From Alisma plantago-aquatica (lineage: Eukaryota > Streptophyta > Magnoliopsida > Alismatales > Alismataceae), in contig OY856409.1 of the NCBI GenBank assembly GCA_963693085.1, positions 1,621,907,211 to 1,621,971,210 of the forward strand: DNA of 64,000 nucleotides, read 5' to 3'. Made by a program: the position numbers and the translations under genes. Of this stretch, positions 48,841 through 60,867 are shown piece by piece; the first letter of the stretch is position 1; each line of letters starts with the position of its first letter. The notes under the pieces are model-generated. The model searched no databases. It was not told where the DNA came from and saw only the letters and a program-made list of their open reading frames with translations.

Positions 48841-49069
48841 TTGCGGAAGTAGTCCAACCACAATCATAAATATCATAAATAAGAATGGAAGAAGGAGATT
48901 ATAACACTCTTTTACAAGATATACAAACAAGCTGATGATGATCCACTCTACAAGGTTTTGGCAAAGCTATATTTGATGGAGAAGGATTCTAGAATAAACT
49001 AAGGCTTAGGCTAGATGGATAGCAACTTAAATTATAGATCCTAAGCTCTTTGAGAATGATGACAAGTAG

Positions 49070-49848
49070 CACTACCACAAAAATACCTATTAGTGGCATT
49101 TATTTTAGTGACTTATGCAAAAAAGCCCATTATATTATCACTTTTGCAGGCATTTTTTTAAAATGCCACTAAATGTTGTATTTTAAATTTTGTGAGAAAA
49201 TCAAATTAGAAAGACATTTACTAATGCATATAGTGGCAATTTTTAATTGCCAAATATAGATTTCATCAATTTTCTATACGCTCATTGCGATTGTTTTCTT
49301 TTTTTAACTTTTCATTCTTCCCGCTTGTAGTTGGAGCCTCAAGATTGATTGTGATCTTAATGGGAAAGGACACGCACATCGATCAATCTGCCAACTTCTC
49401 TCATGCCCTATCTTAATGGGAAAGAAAGAACACACCCATCAACCATTGGGCCCCTTGTGCCATCGCAACGTACGAGGAGCACCGTGCCTTTGTCTGGTGC
49501 GTTGGACAAGGAGCGGCTGTGACTCAGATGAAGAATGTTCCGCTGGAGAGGCCTAGACTCCAATTGCAATGACACAGGGCCAACATGCACATGGAAGGGA
49601 TAGCGAGGTGGATAGCAATGATCCCAGAGTAGAAGCATTGCACCCCTTGCCCCTTGCGCTAGCCAGGGAGTAGTGGTGGTGATTTCGACAAAGAACGACG
49701 CCTCTTTTTTCTCCTTCCACAGGTAGGTAGATAATAACTTGGATTTTGAACAAAATCATTGATAGCATAGAGCTTCATCCGACAGATCTTTGGATGCTCA
49801 TCAGTTGTGATTGAGAGAGCACACTCAACCACCATGTTCATCGGTATT
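49070..49848 (+). mobile_element. CACTA-type terminus and subterminal region, partial, with captured sequence
   Basis: Starts CACTACCACAAAAATACC directly after interruption of the copia LTR. It is followed by inverted copies of TAGTGGCA(T/A)TT and AATGCCACTA within 200 bp, the layout of a CACTA end. No transposase is seen. From about 49320 GC-richer sequence follows, including an eL20-like fragment. A copia LTR begins at about 49849. The opposite end is not in the window. Structure suggests a non-autonomous, gene-fragment-carrying CACTA. Confidence 0.65.
49735..49841 (-). pseudogene. Fragment resembling ribosomal protein eL20 (L18a)
   Basis: On the minus strand, VVECAL then TDEHPKICRMKLYAIND closely follows the eL20 segment with TDEHPKIYRMKL as its core. 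Similarity covers about 28 codons. It begins at VV, where an exon border is plausible, and is lost after about 49750. The normal protein is about 178 residues in the large ribosomal subunit, so this is a fragment and not a working gene. It lies inside the CACTA-type element, which points to capture of host sequence. The surrounding frame 49841-49659 is otherwise unrecognisable. Confidence 0.65.
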
Positions 49849-50284
49849 TGTGAAACTTAGAGGATCCCATGTTCGGCACAATGCCTATGCTGGAATTGCA
49901 ACGCTAGCTCTTCCTCTTGTGTTTAGCTTCCTTTGTTAGTAAATACATACCCAAGGACTGCGAAACCTCCATGATCGATGATCTTGTTCCTCAAAGGAAA
50001 TGTCCGTACGACAAGGGAAATCCAAGCGGGAGTGGAAGCGAACGTACGGGGTTTGGTTTCTCTCTTATGTGGATTCCCCAACGGATGGGTGTCGGTTATG
50101 GAATAGAATCCCGGAAGAGGGGACCAATCCCAAATATGTAACAAACTTAGTGTCTCTCTCTTTCCATCATGAAGAGACACAACAGTTATGGGAATCTGCC
50201 TACCCCAATGGATGCATCTCTTTGAGAAAATAAATAAAATAAATACCCAAAAATTATTTGGGCCACACTAAAAGGATTTTAACA
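49849..50284 (-). repeat. Probable 3' LTR of the second copia element
   Basis: On the minus strand it starts TGTTAAAATCC directly after the purine tract GGCCAAGTGGAAAAA. A TATTTATTTTATTTATTTTC promoter-like stretch lies about 40 bases in. The left end, TTTCACA on the minus strand, is a best guess because the second LTR is not available for comparison. Confidence 0.6.
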
Positions 50285-50610
50285 TTTTTCCACTTGGCCC
50301 AAAATGCCATGGCAATAATATTTATTCATTTTCCATTGATCCATTAATATAAACATGTCTACATAAAAGTCAGATATGAGTAATAGTGGTTTATAATCAT
50401 AAAATGAGTACTCCCTTCTATGCATCACAATATCTAAACATTTTATGTATAGTAATACAAAATTTATGAATAGGTTGACCTCAAAACCTATTTCCTTGGT
50501 CCAACTTGATGTCAAAATTGACATTCTGTTATTACTAGTATTACAACAGAAATAGCGAGTCAAATATGTGATCACACAATAAATATTACATTGTTAAATC
50601 ACATTATTCA

Positions 50611-53600
50611 TTACACATCAAATAAATTTTTCAGACCCATATTCTTTACATGAGATGTATACAAACCTGGAGCTAGCCCTTTAGTAAGAGGATCTGATAT
50701 CATGTGTTGTGTATCAATGTGATCAATCTGTATCATTTTGTTGTCAACTCGCTCATTGACAACATAGAGCTTTATGTCATGATGTCTGCATGCCGTTGTG
50801 CTTTTATCATTATTAGCAAAAGTGACCACAACTTCATTATCACAATATATATGTATTGACTTATGAATTGAATCAACAACTTTAAGATCTTGTATCATGC
50901 ATATTCTTAAGCCAAATTGCATGTGATGAGGTTTCATGGAAAGAAATAAGCTTAGCTTCCATATTGGATGAAGCTGTAGTCCTTTGTTTGACACTCCTCC
51001 ATGAAACTGCACCACCATCTAGTAGGAAGATATAGCCTTTTGTAGACTTCCTACTATCTAGACAGCCAGCAAAATCTGCATCTGAAAATCCCGTAACCTC
51101 TAGGTGGTTTGTCCTTATATATGTAAGCATCTAATCCTTTGTTCCTTGCAGGTACCGCATCACCTTCTTCACAGCTCTCCAATGGTTCATGCCAGGGTTA
51201 CTTTGGTAATGACCAAGTATTCCAGTAGAAAAAGCAATGTCTGGTCGGGTGCAAATCTGAAGATATTGTAGACTCCCAACGGCAGATGTGTATGGTATTT
51301 TCCTCATTTCATTTCTTTCAATGTCGTTACTAGGACACTTCTTGGAGTTAAACTTATCTCCTTTAACTATATGTGCAGGTCCTGGTGAATACTTTTTCAT
51401 TCCATACTTCTCTAAAACTTGAGATATGTAAGCTTTTTGGGATATACTAAGTATGCCCTTAGCTCGGTCTCGATGAATCTCCATGCCGAGTACATACACA
51501 GCTTCTCCCATATCTTTCATCTCAAAGTTAGAGGAAAAAAACTGTTTGGTTTCATGCAATATGCTCAAGTTATTACTTGCTAGTAGAATGCCATCTACAT
51601 AAAGAAACAATATTATAAACTTATTCCCACTAATTTTGAGGTTTGTACACCGGTCAACAATATTAGGTTTAAATCCAAAAGTTGATATGATGGTGTTAAA
51701 CTTTATATACCATTGTCGAGAAGCTTGTTTAAGTCTATAAATTGATTTCTTTAGTTTGCAAACCATGTGACTTCCACTATCATCAATGAAGCCTTCTGGT
51801 TGTTCCATATAGACTTCTTCAGATAAATCCCCATTCAAAAATGTCATTTTCGCATCCATTTGGTGTAGCTCAAGATCAACATGAGCTACTAGGGCCATGA
51901 TTACTCTAAAGGAGTCCTTCGATGAGACTGGAGCAAAGGTCTCTTTGTAATCAATGCCTTCCCTTTGTGTGAAACCCTTTGCAACTAATCTAGTGTTGTA
52001 CCTCTCAATTTCACCATTTGAGTTCCTTTTGGTCTTAAAGACTCATTTACAACCAATAGGTTTAATATTCTTCGATAAAGGTACAAGGTCCCATACTTTA
52101 TTTTTATCCATGGATGTTAGTTCCTCCTTCATGGCATCAAGCCACTTAGAAGAATTTTCACAATCCATTGCATGTGAAAAAGATAAGGGATCAATATCTT
52201 CAAAGTCTATATTTGGCTCTTAAAGGTATACAACATAGTCAGATGGGATGGCAGGTCTCCTTGATCTTGTGGATCTTCTCAATTCAACATTGGGTTCTAC
52301 AATTTTTGTAGGTTGTTTAGGTTGTTCTACATCATGAATATGATCAACTTGTTCATTTACAACCTGACTAGGAGCATGATCTACTTCTATTGGTTCATCC
52401 ACTTCACAATTGTTCATAGGAACAATAATTGGATAGCCTATACAACTTTGACTAGGTGCAGGTATGAGAGAACTATCCTGCATTTCATCAAAAGATATAT
52501 TATGAAGTAGGTCATTCCCACTAAGGTGATGATCCTCCAAAAATATAGCCTTACCCATCTCAACTATTTTTTGTGGGTGAGATGGACAATAAAATCTATA
52601 TCCCTTTGACCTATTTGGTTAACCAATAAATAAAATGCTAGTGGTTCTTGGGTCAAATGCCTTTTCATGTGGTTGTAGATTCTAGCTTCTGTATGACATC
52701 CCCATATGTGCATGTAGTTCAAGGATGGTTTTCTTCCTGTCCATAATTCATATGGGGTTTTCTGGACAGACTTGCTAGGAACCTTGTTTAATACATGCGC
52801 TGCCGTCTTTAAAACCTCACTGCACATTATAGAAGGAAGGGATGAATTACAAAGCATTGCACGAACCATTTCCTTTAATGTTCGATTCCTTCTTTCAGCT
52901 ACACCATTTTGACTTGGTGTGCCTGGCATTGTATATTTAGGTACAATGTCTTCTTCTTGAAGGAAATGTGCAAATGGTCCCTTTCTTTGTCCCATCTCAA
53001 TGAACCTTCCATAATATTTGCCTCCCCTATCTGATCTGACTATCTTGATCACTTTACTTAATTGTTTCTCCACTTCAACTTTAAAGTCCTTAAAGGCTTG
53101 AAAAACCTCACTTTTGTCATTTAATAAGTAGAGAAACATATATCGTGAATAGTCATCAATAAAGGTTGCAAAATATTTTTCCCCTATAAAACAAGGTGAA
53201 AAGGTCTACAAATATCCGTGTGAATTATCTCTAGTGTTCCACTACTCCTTTTCGCACCCCTTTTAAAAGTGTTGGTTTGCTAGCCTTTATGCATTCGACA
53301 CATGTTCCAAAGTCAGAAAAATCTAAAGGCTCTAGAATGTCTTCCTTTACTAATCTTTGAATTCTTTCTTTAGATATGTTTCCCAACCTTCGATGCCAAA
53401 GCAGTGATGACTTTTCATCTAGTAATGTGTGCTTATTTCCAATAACATGATGCTGGACTATAAGTGATTGCTCAAAATGAGGGCTTAATTGAACTTGATA
53501 AAGATCATTTATTAAAAGACAAGTACCAATTATGCTAGAATATCTATACAATGAGAGTCGTCCACTTTGAAGAATAAAAGCATAATTTAGTTTGTCTAAT

Positions 53601-53925
53601 CTAGAAATAGAGACTAAATTTCTACTATAGTTTGGTACATAAAAAGTATTTTCTAAATCCATCTAGCTTCCATTATCAAGGATTAATCTACATTTGCCAA
53701 CAACCTTTACACGCAAGCCCAATTTATTTCCATAATAAAGGACTTTTTCACGCTCCGTTGGTTTCCTTTTGTTCAGAAATCCCTGCAATGTATTGGAAAT
53801 ATGCACAGTGGCACCAGAGTCAAGCCACAAACTATATAATGGAACATTTGAAAGATGACATTAATATGAAACAAGAGACATTATACCTTTCTTTTCCAAC
53901 CATTTCTTGTACTTGAAGCACTCCT
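50611..53925 (-). pseudogene. Copia pol: protease, integrase, reverse transcriptase, RNase H
   Basis: Protease keeps the active-site Asp (WLDSGATVHIS, about 53800-53830). The integrase zinc motif reads LLWHRRLGNIS and CVEC, with Asn where the second His belongs. The integrase core keeps DDYSRY, RSDRGGKY and VAERRNRTL (about 52880-53150). Reverse transcriptase (51898-51131) has QMDAKMTFLNGDL, and FLYVDGILLAS where YVDD is expected. RNase H has FSDADFAGCLDSRKS (about 51080) and ends near HMISDPLTKGLAPG (about 50680). Shifts lie near 53170, 52560 and 51010, and several stops occur. Metal-binding and zinc-binding losses make it enzymatically dead even apart from the frame breaks. Confidence 0.9.
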
Positions 53926-54736
53926 TTTTAGCTTGTCCTTTCTTACGGCGGAAGAAGCATTTCATGTTAGCCTTACTTCCCCCGGCCATGCCATCACCTG
54001 GCTTGGACACCCCACCTGATATAGGAGCAGTTCCTTTCATTTTTCCTTTACCCTTGCGGTTATGCTTGTCATGGGTGCTTAAATGAGCAGTAGGGACTCC
54101 TTCATTCTAAAGTCTCTCTTCTTCTTGGACACACATGTCCAATAAATCATTTATTGACCATTTTTCCTTTTGTGTGTTGTAGGAGACCTTGAATGATCCA
54201 TACTGATTAGGAAAGGAAGTTAAAATGAAATGAACAAGAAATGCATCAGAGATGGATAACTCCATCTCATTGAGTTGTGCGGTAATATCTCGCATCTCCA
54301 TGATGTGTTCACAGATCCCACAAGAACCATTATACTTTATAGAGCACATCTTAGCCATTAAGATGCTAGCCCTAGACTTACTAGAAGAAACAAATTATTC
54401 CTCCACTGCTTTTAGAAAATCTTTTGCCAATTCAGAAGTAGGAATAGACCGTCTAATATGCTTTCCTACATGTGCTTGGATAAGCAACAAACTAAGCCTA
54501 TTTGAACGTTCCCACTTATCATAGTTGACTTTTTCAGCAGCAGTACTTTCCTCTGTAAGTGGTTGTGGTTTTTCCACTCGGAAAGCTAAGTCTAAGTCCA
54601 TACACCCTAATGTAAACATGACCTTTTCTTTCCATTCATTAAAATTTGAGCCATTGAGATTTGGAATATTGTTATCCCCACAGAACGATGAGGAAATGAC
54701 TGTAATAAATAAATTTTCCAACATTAAAAACCACAA
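53926..54736 (-). pseudogene. Copia gag
   Basis: Starts at about 54736. LNGSNFNEWKEKVMFTLGCM matches the copia gag N-terminal region, and the UBN2-type core continues to WSINDLLDMCVQEEE at about 54110. Stops interrupt at about 54392 and 54104. The zinc knuckle (about 53935-53975) has Arg for the second Cys and Gln for His, so it would not bind zinc normally. Confidence 0.85.
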
Positions 54737-54740
54737 CTAA

Positions 54741-55471
54741 AATGTAAAAGTAAATAATGAGGTCTATTTTAATTTACTTTTGTCTACTAATTCTAGCAGT
54801 CATCACATCATTATCTTTGGATAAATATGTAACACGTAATAGAATTAGAAATATGTTGGCCAAATTGCTTGAAAATACCAACATTGCTTATGCATTAAAG
54901 TAGTAAAACTTTTCACCTTTGGGTAAAAATGTTATTAATTTAAAAATATATGCATATTTGTATCACGCTAAGCATGTATAAAATGATCCACCTTTGTGTG
55001 GTATCATTATAACTTAAGTCATACATGACATGACCTTTTTTTTTAATGAATGAGAACATTCATCTACCACATCTATGTAATATGCTATATGCAATATACA
55101 TGATGTTTACACAGTCGTACATGTCTTCTTATTCCATAATCATATTGTTGTACTTATCGTACAAGTTTATGGAAACTTTACTCATGATATACATATATAC
55201 ATGACACATGTACGTGTTCACACATTTATAATAATAAATCTACAAATTTACGTGACCATGCTTCTCTATTCATTCTTAATGCAAAATATTGTTTCATATA
55301 TTGATATTAATTTTCTGCACCGCTAGACCGAAACCATTATGCAATCAACGCTGCAGTTATATGAGAAGTACACATTTTTTTCCATGTACAATTTGAATTT
55401 TTGTGATAAATCTTTCTATAATGAACTGTTGTCCAGAATGCTCCATTCATTCATCAAACAAAGTTGATAAC
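54741..55471 (-). other. Leader region of the second copia element
   Basis: An AT-rich, non-coding stretch between gag and the gypsy insertion. I find no primer-binding site here, so it probably lies on the far side of the inserted gypsy element or has been lost. Confidence 0.5.
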
Positions 55472-58400
55472 TGTGGGACATGTCTCGAAGAAAAAAAATT
55501 ATTAAAGATGCGAAAGCGATTAATTAGTAGCGGAATTATTGAAAATCACTAAAAATTAAAAAAATTTGTAAAGAAAATCTCAAACGGTAAAACTCTTTCA
55601 TAAGGAAACATGATAAGTTATTTACAAACTGATTCATCATTACATCTCTGTAATATCTCATCTCGACAGTTATAAGCATCAACTGCCCTGTTAAACTGTA
55701 CAAGGCAATATACAACATTTCGAGGCATTACGCCAAAAATATCAGATCTATATTAAACTATCTACTGACTCCTAGGACCGGAGAGTACAAAGACGACACA
55801 TATGACTTTCTATATACAAGACTCGGCAGACAGTGTCTCCACCTGAGGATCACTGTTGTCCCTGATGTTGCTGCTGCTGTTGTTGCTGCTCACCCACTGA
55901 AGGGTTCCTTCGTCCTCGGTGTTTACCTAAAAAGTTGAATCCCACAGGGGTGAAACAATTGAATAATTGTCCCAGTGAGAGTTATAACTCTCCGCCAGAA
56001 GCATTGTTATTGAAATTAATTGAATAACATTGAGCTGAAGTACTATAATTATTCAACAGTAGGCAATTCATTGAATAAGCTAAGTAGAGCAGTAATCTCT
56101 ATGCAATCATTTTAATTATAACTTGATTGAATGACAAGACATTTAATCAATAAGGAATATGAAGAACATGTATACTAGTTATTCAACTAGAGCACTACAA
56201 AAAATGTATCATCAATCGTTGTTTCTCATAGTTCAACCTAAGAAATTCTGCTATACGGCTGATTACATTTTTCAAACATATTTATGCCCTAAGGAGATGA
56301 GTTACACCGCTCATACTCCAACCGACCATTACGAAATTGCAATCGGTACCATACATAGGTCCTTAGAAGAGTCGTATTCCTATGACCTCATCTTCCTCTG
56401 TCAGTGTGAGGTACAACATGCAGGACATCTTGTGTCTCTGCTATAATAGCTTTCCAGGGTATTCTGGGAACTTCGCTATTAGAGTTACAGTGGCATGATG
56501 TACTCTCTTCGCCATCGAGGAATTTCTTGTTTATCTCACATCGATGCGGCATTAACAACATCATCGGGAGCTTAGTGATACATCATCCCAGCATAAACAT
56601 ATAATGAAGGATTGAGAGATTAAATGTTCATCTCACGTCAATTTCCCCCATTAGGACGTAAGGATATTCACGTCCATAACCCCCACATACTCAAAAGTAT
56701 GCTCTCCAGGAGTTCCCTTAGGAATACCTGTTTCACCATCATCTAACTTCTGACAATGATGGATCGATGGTCAGGGCTCTACATGATATCATTATATTTG
56801 ATTATTTAAGTACATTATGGCATTCTTTTAGCATCAGCTATGTTTTCAAACATAAACCATTAAAACAATTGCTATAAAGAAAGAGTACTAATTGTATCAA
56901 GTTCATTTCACATCTAGTTATCATTGGGATATCAATCCCTGACCATCTCATCATTATGATTCAAGAACATGGGCGTTCAAACCCTTAGTTCAGTAAAAAA
57001 CTTGTTACCAAGTAACCTATTACCATCAAGTCATTTAACAGTATGGACATGATAGTAGCAATGCAGATATTTCTCATGGCTCATATAGCCTATCAGTCTT
57101 ATTTGTAACCTCTCATTAGGCAACATAGCATATCATTGTTTTCAAAGCTTATAGAGTGTTTTCAATGAATATGGTATCATAGCTCTTACCTGGCTATGCT
57201 CACTATTTCATAAAAACATGCATGATTGATATAAATGATACAAGCACATTATTTCTATATCAGCACAATGTACAATAATGATAGCATCACTATTGGTTAA
57301 GGTTTATTTGCAAATCAACTCCAAGTCAAGTATAGAGCACCACAACCATGCAACTAATAACGGTCGTGCAAGGGGAAGCATCCACGGTCGTGCTACAAAA
57401 GATCACCATGACCGTTTTACACTTATGAAATCAATACTTCAAACCGATTAGGGTTTACTATTCATCACATCACTCAAGGTTAGAGTTCTTATTTAGCAGG
57501 CTCTGAATTAAGATTTACTATACTCATCACATTACCCTGGGTTAGAGTTTACTATTCACATAAAATCATCCTCGATTAGGGTTATCATTAATATCTCACC
57601 ATTAGGGTTTACTATTCACCCTAAGTAGGAATGATCAACAAAGTACCTTTAATTTAAGGGTTACTATGTCATCATTATGAATTAGGATTATATCATCATC
57701 ATATATTAGGGACACTCTCATTATTTCCCTCAATTAGGGTTATGATTCATTAACCATCATAATTAGGGTTTCATGATCTCACTAACATGGATCATACCCT
57801 AATTAGGTATTCATTTATATTGGGAATCCATTACTTGATTTACATTGATATAAAAAGTCTTCCTTCTCAGCTTTCTATAAGTTAATGTTTGCATCACTTT
57901 TGATTAGGCTAAGTCAATTCAACATTGACATCATGGATTATGCCTTTACTATTGTGATCATTAAGTCTTACTCATTCAAAGAGTACTAATCACTCTATCC
58001 CATCAAGGGTACCTTTATTATAATCACCATTGATTACATCATGTCTTAATCAACTAATTATTTGGTCCTTTAATCACATTAAGTATCCATGAGGTTTTAG
58101 GTTAATCAATCACTAAACCATCTTGACCTCTAAGGCATCAAACGATCTTGATCTTCTCAGACCTCAAACGGTCTTGCACACTAAACCTCCAAACGGTCTT
58201 GGACTGCCCTTGAAACCGTTTGGTGATGAAGATCATTTGGTCATGTTGACTTTGAAACCACATGGACACAACCGACCTTGAAACCGCATGTGACCAAATG
58301 GTTTGGGATCGTTTGGTCCCTAACGGTCTTGAGACCGTTTGGTCCAAACCACCTCAAAACCGCAAGGACCAAAAAGTGTCTCAACCACTTCAATTGAATT

Positions 58401-60815
58401 AGGGTTTCCAATGTTGAACCCCTCAATTGATCATACACATGTTAGCCACTAATCAATTGAGTTAATTAGGTCAAACCTCAACTACTTTGACCCTCAATTG
58501 ACCCTCAATTGATCATCAATTAGAGCTTGGATCAATTGGATTAGGGTTCGAAATCGATGACCCTTCAACATACTTCAATGTGAGTCTATTTGATTTGAAA
58601 TCGTTGAACCATCATTTAATTTGGTCATGACCTGACCCAAAACGGTCTTGGGATCATTTGGATGACCTCCAAATAGTCTTGAGACCGTTTTCTCAAGTAA
58701 ACATCAAAAACTAACTCAACCAATTAAGGTCTGGCTCATTGGATTGATCACTAGGTCATCAATTAATTGTACTTCAACTTGTTACCTTTAGACTTTCAAC
58801 CACTTAACCATAGTCAACCCTAGACCTCCAAATGGTCTTGGGTGACCCCCAAACGGTCTTGGGATCATTTGGATATCCTCCAAATGGTCTTGAAACCGTT
58901 TTCCAATTATTTTATCAAAACCCAAGTCATTCAATTAGGGTTTGGATCCTAGGTTTAGTCACCAAATCAACAATCGATTACTCATCAACCTGATATCATT
59001 GGATCCTTTATTGGTCAACCATGCTTAACCCTAGACCTCCAAATGATCTTGGGTGATCACCAAACGGTCTTCAGACCATTTGGGTGATCCCCAAATGGTT
59101 TTGAAACTGTTTGGGTCACTCAACCCAAACTTCAACTTAAATCAATTATTGAAATCAGCAATTGACCCAATGAGGGTTTAGATGGTTGATGGGCCTTTGA
59201 TTGGTAAACCACTTGGAATTAATTGATATTTTTTGGTAGATAGTTAGTCTACTTTATTCTAAACAGTCCTCCAAATGGTCAACGCCTCCAAATGGTCTTG
59301 GACCGTTTGCTTCCATGCGTTCTAGTGAAACCGTTTGCATTCAAACGGTTTGAAACTGTTTGCTCCCAAACGGTTTGGGAAGCCGTTTGAGCAAGGTTGG
59401 GAGACCATTTGCTAAATTAGATTCTTGGATAAACATAGAAATTAACGTCATTATCTTCTACCTCTGCTCAAACAAGAATAGGGGTTGTTATTCATAAAAA
59501 TGATAGCAAGAACACACAAAGGTATCTAAAGAAGAAGTATGAGCAACGATTTTTAAGAAAGAAGGATGCATTAACAAAGCTTAAGGGTTAGAGTTATAAA
59601 ACCCTCCTCTAGGACTGATCCATAGATACAAGCTTCATAGATTTAATGGTGGATGAATCTCTAGTAGTTTTCCAAGGTCCGTTCTTCAAGTTTTGGATGG
59701 AGAAGATGGCTAGAAAGGAAAATTGTGTGAAGAAAACCAATTACTAACCATTAATTTAGTGTTTCCACCATGGATTCGAGGTAGATGATGACCCAAACTT
59801 ACCAAGTCAGTATGGTCATCCTTACTCTGCTCCATAGCTCCTCCTTGGTCGGCCAAAGCAAGTTTGAGAAGAAAAGAACTAAGGGAAATGATTCTTTGTG
59901 TTGGTTGGAAAAGATACCTTATATATATTTATGGGTCTTTTCAAAGCAAAGGGAAAAAGATAGACATTTCCTTTTATCTCCCAAAAATGTCCACCAAGGA
60001 TTCCTCCATCATTGGCCACGTTTCAACCTTATAATCTCATGCAAAACTCCTCCTTTATCCAAGGTTTAAAGGAAAATAACTAATCACCTTTTAAGAGAGG
60101 TATGTTAATATCCACCCTTATTGGATATTACTTAATATATTATTAGTGTGAGTAGTTTCCACTCCTACCATGATATTTTTGGTGCAAAAGCATGACACAA
60201 GCTCGTCCATATTATTACAAACACATCCTCCAACTTTTGGTTGAAGGGCTTCATAATTAATATATTTCTTTTTGCATTAAGTTATATTAAAGAGCCTTTT
60301 GTGCTTAAATCTTGATTATTTCAATATTAAGATTCTCTCTCCTCCATGATCATTCAAATGAGGCGCCCCTCTCATTTTATTTGCTCCTCTTGATGCCAAG
60401 AAACATGAGAGATCCTCTAGAGGGTATATTTTACATGTTGGACTCTAGGTTTTGGGTAAATTGCACTTTACACCAAAACTAAGTTTTAAAGCACAAGGAT
60501 TGCTCTACAAGCTATATCTTGGTACTCAAGCTTGTGGAATCCATACCACTTCATTATATTTATTTTTATGATGTCTCAATATCAAAGGAAATATTAACAT
60601 GTGAAATTTGTAAGTTAACCCCTCTACTTGGGTAATTTGCACTTTAGTCCATTAATAACAAAACAATGTTCCAACATTATTTAAAAAGGACTGAAATAGA
60701 AATATAAGTTCCTCAAAAGCCTTAATTACATTTCAAAGGATAAACACAAGCATCTAATCATTTATTTAGGCAAAACACCTAGGGTTAGTTCATAACCCAG
60801 GTCAGGGATGTTACA
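55472..60815 (-). repeat. 5.3-kb gypsy 3' LTR
   Basis: The minus strand begins TGTAACATCCCTGACC directly after the purine tract and ends CATGTCCCACA. The right end is firm. The left end is supported by the inverted TGT/ACA ends and by similarity to the TGTGG end of the solo LTR at 44365. It holds a motif array (58130-59410) and repeated TTAGGGTTTACTATTCA-like pieces (about 57450-57790). No gene is present, and frames such as 56159-56446 are spurious. Confidence 0.85.
58130..59410. repeat. Array of CCAAACGGTCTTG / GACCGTTTGG motifs
   Basis: More than twenty variants of an imperfect palindrome in 1.3 kb, often as CCAAACGGTCTTGGGACC-like pairs and often preceded by GACCTCC. They are unevenly spaced, so this is not a simple tandem repeat. 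The array lies 1.4-2.7 kb inside the LTR from its transcription-start side. Confidence 0.9.
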
Positions 60816-60830
60816 AATTATCCACCCCTT
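60816..60830 (-). other. Gypsy polypurine tract
   Basis: The minus strand reads AAGGGGTGGATAATT immediately before the LTR start. This is the plus-strand primer site. Confidence 0.85.
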
Positions 60831-60867
60831 ACAAGGATTTCGTCCTCGAAATCAGCTACAAAACATA

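Larger units (their letters stand above)
29627..49069 (-). mobile_element. Degenerate Ty1/copia element with gag only, interrupted several times
   Basis: The left LTR (29627-31061) is bounded by TGTT and AACA. A polypurine tract follows inside it. A Met-tRNA primer site lies at 43931-43940, and the matching right LTR begins at about 43941. Only a gag-like coding region is found (42760-43870). No protease, integrase or reverse transcriptase is visible in the roughly 3.5 kb of its own interior. Nested insertions are a gypsy element (33280-42691), a LINE with a solo LTR inside (44031-48466) and a CACTA-type end at 49070 that cuts the right LTR. The right boundary is therefore outside what I can place. 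The bases left of the element are ATGGG. Confidence 0.8.
43941..49069 (-). repeat. Copia 5' LTR (right), interrupted and truncated
   Basis: Pieces 43941-44033 and about 48467-49069 match the outer half of the left LTR in order. The gap is the LINE insertion. The match stops at 49069 after GACAAGTAG, where a CACTA-type terminus begins. In the left LTR the sequence continues TATGCTCAAGTTTG, and I do not find that continuation elsewhere in the window. Confidence 0.83.
49849..55471 (-). mobile_element. Second Ty1/copia element, right part cut by a gypsy insertion
   Basis: A probable 3' LTR (49849-50284), then leftward gag-pol in copia order (gag, protease, integrase, reverse transcriptase, RNase H). 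An AT-rich leader follows up to 55471, where a gypsy LTR starts. The second LTR of the copia should lie beyond that insertion. The frame is mostly constant from gag to reverse transcriptase, with stops and a few shifts, so the element is inactive. Confidence 0.86.

Noticed and set aside
58130..59410. CRISPR-like repeat array
   Set aside because: Plant context, variable spacing, degenerate palindromes inside an LTR and no cas genes.
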